A stretch of DNA of 64,000 nucleotides, from assembly GCA_039028935.1 (NCBI GenBank), contig JBCCHD010000008.1, forward strand, positions 62,001 through 126,000. Direction: 5' to 3'. This DNA comes from Pseudomonadota bacterium (GTDB lineage Bacteria > Pseudomonadota > Gammaproteobacteria > Steroidobacterales > SZUA-146). The notes below the pieces were generated by a model, which searched no databases, had not been told where the DNA came from, and saw only the letters and a list, made by a program, of their open reading frames with translations. Positions 26,645-34,136 of this stretch are shown piece after piece (position 1 is the stretch's first letter; every line of letters starts with the position of its first letter). Position numbers and translations under genes: made by a program.

Positions 26645-27201
26645 CGGATGAGCAATTGATTCACTGGGTCGCGAGTGGCGACGCGTCTTGTTTGGCGACG
26701 CTATTTGAGCGCCACCATCGCAGTGTTTTTCAGTTCTGCCTGCAGATGACCCGCAACCGCGCCCAAAGCGAAGATCTGGTTCAGGACGTGTTCATTCGAC
26801 TACTTAAGCGTGCCGACAGTTTTCGTAACGAGGGCAGCTTCAAAGCCTGGATGTTCAACATTGCCCGTAATCTCACACTCGATTATTTGCGCCAAAGTGC
26901 AACCCGCCGTTCGGTGTCGGTGGAGGACGCGGCCGATGTCAACTCGCTAGCGGATTATCGATCCGCCGAGCAGGCGGCGGCCGGATCGCAAAAAATGCAG
27001 CAGGTGCTCCACGCCCTGGGTCAGTTGCCGCTTGCCGCGCAGGAAGTGATTTGGCTCGGACGTTTCGAATTTGACAGCTATCGAGAGCTCGGCCAAGCGC
27101 TGGCATGCAGCACCGGGGCGGCAAGAGTGCGCATGCATCGCGCCATGGCCCAACTCAATGACACCTTTACCCGCGTACACGGAGTATCGATTGATGACTA
27201 A
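26632..27201 (+). CDS. ECF RNA polymerase sigma factor
   Basis: A 189-residue sigma-70-family factor. Region 2 (about 20-90) contains EDLVQDVFIRLLKRAD and FKAWMFNIARNLTLDYLR. Region 4 (about 125-180) contains LPLAAQEVIWLGRFEFDSYRELGQAL with the helix-turn-helix ACSTGAARVRMHRAM. No extra C-terminal domain. The following gene starts inside its last codons (8-base overlap), the usual way an anti-sigma partner is coupled. It presumably directs transcription of this operon and possibly other envelope genes. Confidence 0.93.
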   Translation: MHTVTDEQLIHWVASGDASCLATLFERHHRSVFQFCLQMTRNRAQSEDLVQDVFIRLLKRADSFRNEGSFKAWMFNIARNLTLDYLRQSATRRSVSVEDAADVNSLADYRSAEQAAAGSQKMQQVLHALGQLPLAAQEVIWLGRFEFDSYRELGQALACSTGAARVRMHRAMAQLNDTFTRVHGVSIDD

Positions 27202-27895
27202 AAAAGTCTTTCCCGACTTGTCCAACGATGAAACGGGTGAACAGCACTCGCTCTGGTCGACGTTAGGACAACTGGAGCGCGAGCAGCCCTCGGATCGTTT
27301 GCGCCAACAGTTCTATGCTCGCCTTCACGACGAAAGTAAGCCTCGACTGATCACGCGACTCGGTAACTGGTTGGGTTTGGCATCCGGTACTGGCTGGGTC
27401 ACGGCCACAGCGTGTTTATTGGCAGGCGTGGTCTCCGGCCTAGTGTGGACCGGCGATAGCGGCTCTGACCGACTCGCGGTTCTGGAGCAAAACGTATCGC
27501 AACTCAATCGCAGTCTTATCCTCGATCGGCTGGAAAACCAACAACCGGGGAAACGTCTCATGGGCGTGCTCGGTGCCGCTGAATCGGGACTCGACGATGC
27601 GCAAGTGACAGAGCGATTGCTGACTGTCGCCACGACTGATCGGGTCGACTCGATTCGCTCCGCGGCCGTCGAGGCGCTCGGCCGACGACTGGCATCGGCT
27701 GAGGTCGCGGCGCCATTGATGCAGCAACTGGAAAATGCCGACGCGCCACTCGTGCAATTTGCTCTGGTGGACTTGGTGTTGCGGCACGGCACCCCCGCTC
27801 AAATTGACGCATTACGCCAACTTGCCGAACAGAAACGACTATTTCCAGATCTCAATCAACATGTGTTGAACACCCTAAAAAGGAACTCAGTATGA
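27194..27895 (+). CDS. HEAT-repeat membrane protein in anti-sigma position
   Basis: A 233-residue protein. A short cytoplasmic N-terminus (about 1-60) is followed by one membrane helix (about 66-86) and a short helical linker (about 92-112). A C-terminal alpha-helical region resembles HEAT repeats (about 115-225, with SIRSAAVEALGRRL and LVQFALVDLVLRHG). The position and single-pass layout suggest an anti-sigma factor. However, the HxxxCxxC zinc anti-sigma motif is absent, so the inhibitory N-terminus would be a different type. The ATG at 27194 overlaps the sigma stop; an earlier in-frame start (27071) lies within the sigma gene and is rejected. Its stop overlaps the next start (ATGA). Confidence 0.75.
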   Translation: MTKKVFPDLSNDETGEQHSLWSTLGQLEREQPSDRLRQQFYARLHDESKPRLITRLGNWLGLASGTGWVTATACLLAGVVSGLVWTGDSGSDRLAVLEQNVSQLNRSLILDRLENQQPGKRLMGVLGAAESGLDDAQVTERLLTVATTDRVDSIRSAAVEALGRRLASAEVAAPLMQQLENADAPLVQFALVDLVLRHGTPAQIDALRQLAEQKRLFPDLNQHVLNTLKRNSV

Positions 27896-28713
27896 AAATC
27901 CTGCTTATTGTCGCGGTCATCGCTACGCTCTGGGCGAGTGCCGATGCGAGTGAGGTTAAAAAGGACAGCTGGACAAAAACCTATACCGTTAACGCCTCTC
28001 CCACGTTGGTCATCCGCAATGTATGGGGCAGTGTCAAGGTGAAACCGGGGCCGAGCGGCGAGATAAAAGTGTCTGTCAAAGAGCAGCGATCGGCCGCCAC
28101 GCAGGAAGACTTCGAGTGGTCAAAAGAAGTCATCCAGCTGAGTGTTGACGCGTCAGACGACGCGGTCAAATTTAAAGTGGGTGACCCGGAAAAACGCTGG
28201 AACAGTGGGCGCCATTGCGATGATTGTCGTCTCGAGCTTGAATTTGATGTCGTCGTCCCGCCCGATGCATTGATCGACGTGCGCACGGTTCTCGATGGAG
28301 ATGTACAGGTGCGAGACATTCGTGGTGTCGTCAGCGCCGGCAATGTAAATGGCGCCATCGACGTGTCTGGCGTACACAACTGCGCGCGGATAAAAACGGT
28401 GAATGGCCCCGTGGACATTGCATTCGCGAAGGCCCCGACCGATGACTGCAGCTTTGACACAATTAACGGCGACATCACGCTCATTGTTCCCGCGACTGCC
28501 GGGCTTGATGTGGCGGTTGATCTATTCAATGGGGACGTTTCGTCCGATCTACCCATCGAACCGATGGCTCGTCCGGCAAGTGTCGAGCAAGTGACCAAAA
28601 AAGGACGCAATAAATTTCTCATCCGTAAGCAATCCGGGTTTCGGATTGGCTCGGGTGGGCCGCTTTACACCGTCGAATCGATGAACGGTGATATTCAAAT
28701 TCGTAAACAGTGA
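27892..28713 (+). CDS. exported DUF4097-like beta-repeat protein (first of pair)
   Basis: A 273-residue secreted or periplasmic protein with a signal peptide (about 1-19). The body is a ladder of short beta-strand repeats with a recurrent NG motif (NVNGAIDV, TVNGPVDI, TINGDITL, LFNGDVSS, SMNGDIQI), characteristic of DUF4097/DUF4098-type putative adhesin beta-helices. A CDDC pair and two further cysteines may form disulfides. It overlaps the HEAT-protein gene by 4 bases, and the paralogue follows after 14 nt. Function is unknown; association with membrane-stress or adhesion responses is a general property of the family, not shown here. Confidence 0.85.
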   Translation: MKILLIVAVIATLWASADASEVKKDSWTKTYTVNASPTLVIRNVWGSVKVKPGPSGEIKVSVKEQRSAATQEDFEWSKEVIQLSVDASDDAVKFKVGDPEKRWNSGRHCDDCRLELEFDVVVPPDALIDVRTVLDGDVQVRDIRGVVSAGNVNGAIDVSGVHNCARIKTVNGPVDIAFAKAPTDDCSFDTINGDITLIVPATAGLDVAVDLFNGDVSSDLPIEPMARPASVEQVTKKGRNKFLIRKQSGFRIGSGGPLYTVESMNGDIQIRKQ

Positions 28714-28727
28714 TGGTGGAGACAACC

Positions 28728-29525
28728 ATGAAGAAGAGTTTTTGTTTACTGGCCATTCTCCTGACCGCGTGCGCGTTCGCGCAGCAGGGGCCGCAAACCG
28801 TTAATGTGCCCATTTCGCGCCCAGGTGAGCCGATCGAGTTAGACATCAACATCATGTCGGCGCGCATCGAGGTGATCGGCGAAAACCGCGATGATGCCCA
28901 GTTTGAAGTGATGGTGGCAGACGGCCAGCGAAAGATTGTGACGCCGTCGGGCACGCAGCTATTGAAAGGGGGCGCCTATGCGTTGGAGATTGAAGAAGAT
29001 AACAATGCTATTTCATTCGACGCCGACTGGCGGAGTAATCGAGTTACCGTTTTGGCACGGATACCACGACGGGCCAACCTGTCCCTGCGAACCATCAATA
29101 ACGGCGAGATCATCGTGAGCAACGTTGAGGGAAGTCTCAAGCTATCGAATGTCAATGGCCCAATCACGGCCACCAACATCTCGGGCTCGGTGATCGCCGA
29201 GTCGGTAAACAAAGACATTACGGTGAGTTTTGCCCGACTTGACGGTGATAGCGCGACCAGTTTCGAAACGATTAATGGCGATCTTCGACTCGGACTGCCA
29301 CCCGATGCAGGCGCAAAGCTGTATCTGGATACCAGCAATGGCGAAGTGTACTCAGATTTCGATGTTGATGTGGAACCGAGCAAGCCCGTCGTCAAACGCA
29401 AGGATGATGCGCGTGGCGCCGCGATTCGTATTGAGAGTGTGATTATCGCGAACGTTAACGGCGGTGGTCCCGTCGTCAGAATGAAAGGACTTCAAGGTGA
29501 TATTTATATCGAAAAGAACCAGTAG
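28728..29525 (+). CDS. exported DUF4097-like beta-repeat protein (second of pair), possible lipoprotein
   Basis: A 265-residue paralogue of the preceding protein with the same repeat style (TINNGEIIV, NVNGPITA, SVNKDITV, TINGDLRL, TSNGEVYS). The N-terminus can be read as a signal peptide or, through LTAC, as a lipobox with Cys15; the following AFAQ also fits signal peptidase I, so lipidation is uncertain. In-frame upstream starts at 28710 (GTG) and 28713 (ATG) exist. GGTGGAG sits 6 nt before the ATG at 28728, which alone gives a clean signal sequence. An intrinsic terminator follows 7 bases after the stop. Confidence 0.85.
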   Translation: MKKSFCLLAILLTACAFAQQGPQTVNVPISRPGEPIELDINIMSARIEVIGENRDDAQFEVMVADGQRKIVTPSGTQLLKGGAYALEIEEDNNAISFDADWRSNRVTVLARIPRRANLSLRTINNGEIIVSNVEGSLKLSNVNGPITATNISGSVIAESVNKDITVSFARLDGDSATSFETINGDLRLGLPPDAGAKLYLDTSNGEVYSDFDVDVEPSKPVVKRKDDARGAAIRIESVIIANVNGGGPVVRMKGLQGDIYIEKNQ

Positions 29526-29532
29526 TGACCAA

Positions 29533-29563
29533 CGCCTGGGCGGTGAGTGCCCAGGCGTCTTTT
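29533..29563 (+). terminator. intrinsic terminator of the ECF operon
   Basis: Perfect 9-bp stem CGCCTGGGC / GCCCAGGCG with a 7-nt loop, followed by TCTTTT. It lies 7 nt after the last gene of the operon. Confidence 0.9.
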
Positions 29564-29626
29564 ACTCCTGTGTTCGAACGGTGCCACGAGCCGATGTGGA
29601 CCACCGACGCTGTTAGTGAAGCGGCG

Positions 29627-31153
29627 TCAGTTGGTTTGACGCGATTGTCGTCGTAAGTACTCGTCCAGCGTGCGCACGCCCCAGCCCGAGTAACCCATGG
29701 GCACAGTGGGGCGGTCTTTTTCATAGAAATCGACACCCGCGATATCAAAATGGGCCCACACTTGGTCTTCGTCGACAAACGAGCCGACGAACGCGGCACC
29801 CACACTCGCTCCGGGGCTGCCCACACCACTATTGATCACATCCGCGTATTTGGATTTGATCTGTTCGAAGTGAGACTCGTCCAAAGGCAGTCGCCATACG
29901 CGCTCACCAGCGGTGTCGGCGGCCTGACTGAGCTCGTCGATGAGCGCATCATGCCGTCCAAAAACGCCGGCGTAGCGATCGCCTAGCGCACGTCCCACTG
30001 AGCCGGTCAGCGTCGCGACATTAATTAACACCGCCGGGTTATACCGCTCCTGCGCGTAGTGCACGGCGTCGGCGAGTACCAGGCGGCCCTCCGCATCGGT
30101 CGAGCGAATCTCGATTGTGAGTCCAGACATAGAGGTGAGTACATCGCCGGGGCGGATGGCGACGCCTGACGGCATGTTTTCGGCAAGCGCTGCGAGCGCC
30201 ACCACATTGACCGGTTCACCACGTCTGGCAGCGGCGAGCACGGTGCCCATTACCACACCCGCTCCCGCTAGGTCCCCTTTCATCATCCACATTTTGTCGT
30301 TCTTTTTGAGCGAAATGCCGCCGGTGTCGAACGTCACGCCTTTACCGGCCAGTGCGATCAGCGGTGCGTCGCCACCGGCGAGGTACTCGACAATGAGCAG
30401 TCGTGGGGGCCGGACCGAGCCTTTGCCTACGCCATAGTGCGCGCCCATGTTCAGGCGCAAAAGATCCGTTTCATCGAGTACTTTTACGCGCACATTATCC
30501 AACCCATTAAACTGCGCTTTGTACAGGTCGACGAAGGACTGCGGATAGATGATATTGCCGGGCTCGGAATTCATGTCCCGTGCAAGATGCACGCTCTTGG
30601 CAAGATAGCTCAGGTCGCCTGTAAACTGTTCGGCCGAATCGTCGTCGCTCAACACGCGAACTTCAGGACCCGGTTGGGCTTTTTCCCGCATGTAGCGGTC
30701 GAAGCGGTAGTCGCGTAATGCGTAGCCAAACGCAACACGGGCGCCCGTGGCATCGCGTGTACCGATGGCGTCAGGCCAGAGAATCTGCACGGAGCCGCCA
30801 CTGGTGTTCGCCAGCAGCGCTGCGGCCGTTCCGCCAAAATTTTCGGCGGCGACTCGACTCGCGGGCGAGCGGCCAACACCAATCATGTCGATTCGTGTAT
30901 AACCGCCAACACCGTACAGCGTCAGAGTTTGGCCCTCGGCAGCGGTAAAAGACGCTTCCTCCGCGGCGATCGACAAAGCGCCGCCAAGTTGCTCATCCAG
31001 CGTCGCCGCAAGACCGGTTAATGCCTCGCTTTCGCTAACCGGTATAACCAGTCGCCCATCGGGGGGAATAGAGAACGAGCTGAAGGCAAAGGGTTCAGCG
31101 GCCGCATTCAGAGTGAGTAACGCGGCGATGATCAGCGTAATAAGGTGTTTCAC
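29627..31153 (-). CDS. exported M17-family leucyl aminopeptidase
   Basis: A 508-residue metallopeptidase of the leucine aminopeptidase family. The catalytic domain contains ALAGKGVTFDTGGISLKK (metal-binding Lys and Asp), MKGDLAGAGVV and RSTDAEGRLVLADAV. The family signature NTDAEGRL is changed to STDAEGRL. The N-terminus MKHLITLIIAALLTLNAAA is a clear signal peptide, so the enzyme should act in the periplasm, whereas classical PepA is cytosolic. GTG start at 31153 with GGAG 6 nt upstream; a longer in-frame ORF to 31264 would run into the upstream transporter gene. It lies 43 nt downstream of an AbgT-type transporter gene, so peptide cleavage and uptake may be linked. Confidence 0.9.
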   Translation of the reverse strand: MKHLITLIIAALLTLNAAAEPFAFSSFSIPPDGRLVIPVSESEALTGLAATLDEQLGGALSIAAEEASFTAAEGQTLTLYGVGGYTRIDMIGVGRSPASRVAAENFGGTAAALLANTSGGSVQILWPDAIGTRDATGARVAFGYALRDYRFDRYMREKAQPGPEVRVLSDDDSAEQFTGDLSYLAKSVHLARDMNSEPGNIIYPQSFVDLYKAQFNGLDNVRVKVLDETDLLRLNMGAHYGVGKGSVRPPRLLIVEYLAGGDAPLIALAGKGVTFDTGGISLKKNDKMWMMKGDLAGAGVVMGTVLAAARRGEPVNVVALAALAENMPSGVAIRPGDVLTSMSGLTIEIRSTDAEGRLVLADAVHYAQERYNPAVLINVATLTGSVGRALGDRYAGVFGRHDALIDELSQAADTAGERVWRLPLDESHFEQIKSKYADVINSGVGSPGASVGAAFVGSFVDEDQVWAHFDIAGVDFYEKDRPTVPMGYSGWGVRTLDEYLRRQSRQTN

Positions 31154-31196
31154 ATCGTGCTCCAGGGGGTGGTAGCGAAAAAGGCTTGATCGGGGG

Positions 31197-32792
31197 CTAA
31201 CCCGCGCTGTAGTAGGTAGGCGTGGAGGGTCCGACCGGTAGACCGAGCAAAAACACCCACACAAAAAAGAACGTGCTCCATAGCAAGATGAACGCGACCG
31301 AGTACGGCAGCATCATCGCAATCAGTGTGCCAACACCCGCTTTTGGAACGTAACGGGCCGCAAAGGCCATGATGAGTCCGAAATAACTCATCATCGGTGT
31401 GATGATGTTGGTGCTCGAGTCGCCAATACGATAAGCGGCCTGAATAACCTCCGGTGCGTACCCAATGAGCATCAACATCGGTACGAAGATCGGCGCCGTG
31501 ACTGCCCACTGCGCTGAGGCCGAACCCAGCATGAGATTGATAAACGCGCAGATCAGAATAAAGAAGAAAAACAGAACCGGGCCGGTTAACCCGATGCTTT
31601 CAAGGAAATTTGCCCCAGTCACCGCTGTAACGGCGCCGAGGTTGGTCCATGCAAAGAACTTGACGAACTGCGCGGCAAAAAACACCAGCACGATATAGAG
31701 GCCAAGTGTACTCATTGCATGGGCCATTGCGTCGATCACGTCACGATCGGAGCGCATTGTGCCTGTCATGCGACCGTAAACGATGCCGGGTACTAGGAAA
31801 AAGACGAAAATGAGCGCGACAATGCCCTTGAGGAATGGCGAGCCTTTCACCAGCCCCGTTTCGGGGTTGCGCAGTACAGCGCCTTCGGGCACAACCAACA
31901 GTGCGATGCCAATGATCATCAAAAGCGCTGCGATTCCAGCGCCTTTCAGTGCGCGAGACTCTTCGTTGGTGAGTGGGTCGAGCTGTTGGTTGTCCTCATC
32001 GGTGAGCCCGGCCTGATTGCGATCATAGGGCCCAAGCGTAGGCTCAACGATTTTGAGACTCACAAAGCTGGCGACAAAGGTGATCAAAAACGTACTGCCA
32101 ATCATGAAAAACCAATTCGCGCTCGCATCCACCACGTAGTCCGGATCGATCAGACGCGCCGCTTCTTCGGTAATGCCTGCCAGCAGCGGATCCACCGTGC
32201 CCAGCAATAGATTAGCGCTGTAGCCACCCGACACGCCCGCAAACGCCGCGGCCAGGCCCGCGAGCGGATGCCGTCCGAGCGACAGATACACGATGGCGGC
32301 TAGTGGAATAAGCACCACGTAGCCCATTTCCGATGCGGTGTTGGACAAGATGCCGGCAAACACGATTGCCACGGTGACGACCCTTGGGCTGGCGTTCAAC
32401 ACGATCGAGCGAATAATGGCGGTGAGCAATCCAGAGCGCTCTGCCACGCCAACCCCCAACAGCGCAACCAGCACGGTGCCTAGCGGCACAAAACTGGTGA
32501 AATTCGTAACGAGGTTGAGCACGATTTTGCGAAATCCATCGGCGCTCATCAGGCTAACCACCTCGATCATGCCGTTGTCGGCCCGCCCTTTGGCGCCGAT
32601 GGGTCGTGGATCCTCCACGGCGACTTCCATCCAGCCCAGCAGCCCGCTGACCACAATGACACCGAGCGCGAACAGCGCGAACAGTGTGACCGGATGGGGA
32701 AGGGCATTGCCGAGCGCCTCAACCACCTTGAGGAATCGAGTCATCCGATTAGATTGCTGAGTGATATCGCCGTGAGCGTCCGAATTGGCCAC
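31197..32792 (-). CDS. AbgT-family transporter
   Basis: A 531-residue inner-membrane carrier with 11 or more hydrophobic helices. Family hallmarks are the N-terminal FLKVVEALGNALPHPVTLF segment, the SGVxxGYSANLL-like region and the C-terminal SSTNIITPMMSYFGL motif. AbgT members import p-aminobenzoyl-glutamate or export sulfonamides. The GTG at 32792 has GGAG seven bases upstream; a TTG five codons earlier is less likely. The exported aminopeptidase gene follows, which suggests use of short peptides or acyl-glutamates, but the substrate is not established. Confidence 0.92.
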   Translation of the reverse strand: MANSDAHGDITQQSNRMTRFLKVVEALGNALPHPVTLFALFALGVIVVSGLLGWMEVAVEDPRPIGAKGRADNGMIEVVSLMSADGFRKIVLNLVTNFTSFVPLGTVLVALLGVGVAERSGLLTAIIRSIVLNASPRVVTVAIVFAGILSNTASEMGYVVLIPLAAIVYLSLGRHPLAGLAAAFAGVSGGYSANLLLGTVDPLLAGITEEAARLIDPDYVVDASANWFFMIGSTFLITFVASFVSLKIVEPTLGPYDRNQAGLTDEDNQQLDPLTNEESRALKGAGIAALLMIIGIALLVVPEGAVLRNPETGLVKGSPFLKGIVALIFVFFLVPGIVYGRMTGTMRSDRDVIDAMAHAMSTLGLYIVLVFFAAQFVKFFAWTNLGAVTAVTGANFLESIGLTGPVLFFFFILICAFINLMLGSASAQWAVTAPIFVPMLMLIGYAPEVIQAAYRIGDSSTNIITPMMSYFGLIMAFAARYVPKAGVGTLIAMMLPYSVAFILLWSTFFFVWVFLLGLPVGPSTPTYYSAG

Positions 32793-32921
32793 TGTTTTTC
32801 TCCACAAGGTAATGCCCCGAGTTTACCTCAGATTGTGCGTGGTTTTTTTCCACGCCCGGGGGGGAGAGGCGATTGGCCAAGAGTACGGCCTTTGATGTCG
32901 AGACTTCGGGACGGGGCGAGT

Positions 32922-33488
32922 TTACGCTCGAGAAATGTACTCGCCAGTTTCGGTGTTCACTTTAATGACCTCGCCTTGAGCAAGGTACTCCGGAATGTGG
33001 GTTTCGAGCCCACCGGCCAAAATGGCTGGCTTACTGCGTTTGGTGACGGTGCCGCCCTTTAGTGCCGCCGCGGTTTCAACAATCTCCAGATCGACTGAGG
33101 GCGGGAGCTGGATGCCGACGGCAGAGCCATCAATAACCATTACGTACACGCCCTCTAATCCGTCGTTCAAATAGGGCAGCTGGCCCTCCAGATCGTCGGC
33201 ATTGAGGGAATACTGCGAGTAGTCCTCGCTGTCCATAAAGACGTACAGCTCACCGTCGAAATAAGAATACGCGGCTTGACGACGCACAAAGTCGATATCG
33301 CCGAGCTGGTCGTCGCCTTTGAACGATTCATCAAAGTTCTGCTTGGACTGCACATCTTGCAGGCGGGTTTTATACAGTGTGTTGCTGCCGCGAGACGACG
33401 GACTGCGCTGTTCGACCTTGCGTACGACGCATGCGCGATCTTTGTAGCGCACAATCATGTTTTTTTTAAGTTCACTGGCTTTTGGCAT
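32922..33488 (-). CDS. efpL: elongation factor P-like protein EfpL (YeiP)
   Basis: A 188-residue three-domain EF-P paralogue that relieves ribosome stalling. The loop tip reads SPSSRGSNTLYK with Arg33, as in YeiP/EfpL, rather than the modified lysine of EF-P. Other matches are FKGDDQLGDIDFVRR, YVFMDSEDYSQYSL and the C-terminal VDLEIVETAAALKG. The ATG at 33488 gives the family N-terminus MPKASELKKNMIV; an upstream in-frame ATG (33533) overlaps the thioredoxin gene. It lies 41 nt downstream of that gene. Confidence 0.93.
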   Translation of the reverse strand: MPKASELKKNMIVRYKDRACVVRKVEQRSPSSRGSNTLYKTRLQDVQSKQNFDESFKGDDQLGDIDFVRRQAAYSYFDGELYVFMDSEDYSQYSLNADDLEGQLPYLNDGLEGVYVMVIDGSAVGIQLPPSVDLEIVETAAALKGGTVTKRSKPAILAGGLETHIPEYLAQGEVIKVNTETGEYISRA

Positions 33489-33529
33489 GATTTGTCTCTC
33501 GAGATAGGCGGCGTGTTTCCGCCGATCGA

Positions 33530-34078
33530 TCAAAATAGCTTCGCTAATTCCTGGTCGGCTTCTTCTTGTGACAGTAGGCCCATGTGGATGGTGGTGACCG
33601 TACCATCCGCTTTCACAAAGACAGTGATTGGCAGCGCAAAGTTGTCGGCGCCAAAACTGGCGGCGAGCGCATTGCCATGATCAGCCGCCATTAGAATCGG
33701 AAACTCGACACCGTATTCGTCCGCAAACTGTTGCACCAATGCGGTGTCATCCGGATAGTCCATAGAAAGGCCAATGACCGCCAATCCGCGTTCGGCATAG
33801 TCCTGATGGGCCTTGACGAGCACGGGCATTTCTTCTCGACAGGGTCCGCACCAAGTGGCCCAAAAGTTGACCAGCCGAGGCTGTCCCTGCCACTCATTCA
33901 TGGTGCGCATGTCGCCCGACGGTGTCGCCAGCCCAAGCGCATCGAGCGCTGCCGAATCCACGTTCACCGCCGGTTTAGCGGGAGGACCGGGCTGGGCGGC
34001 CGTATAGGCGAAGTAGCCGGCTGCGGTTGAGGCCAGTACCACAACAAGAAACAGCACTGATTGGCGCGAGTTTGTCAT
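33530..34078 (-). CDS. TlpA-like membrane-anchored thioredoxin
   Basis: A 182-residue periplasmic thiol-disulfide protein. One N-terminal membrane anchor (about residues 7-26) precedes a thioredoxin fold with the active site WCGPC (about residues 76-80) and the cis-proline region FALPITVFV. The TlpA/ResA/DsbE-type signature NFWATWCGPCREEMP is present. It lies 58 nt downstream of dsbD, its probable electron donor, so it likely works as a DsbD-dependent reductase in the periplasm. Confidence 0.93.
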   Translation of the reverse strand: MTNSRQSVLFLVVVLASTAAGYFAYTAAQPGPPAKPAVNVDSAALDALGLATPSGDMRTMNEWQGQPRLVNFWATWCGPCREEMPVLVKAHQDYAERGLAVIGLSMDYPDDTALVQQFADEYGVEFPILMAADHGNALAASFGADNFALPITVFVKADGTVTTIHMGLLSQEEADQELAKLF

Positions 34079-34136
34079 AGCGTGGAGGATCGCACGAATC
34101 GCGTGAAGATACGATTAGACGAAAAATGGCGCGCGC

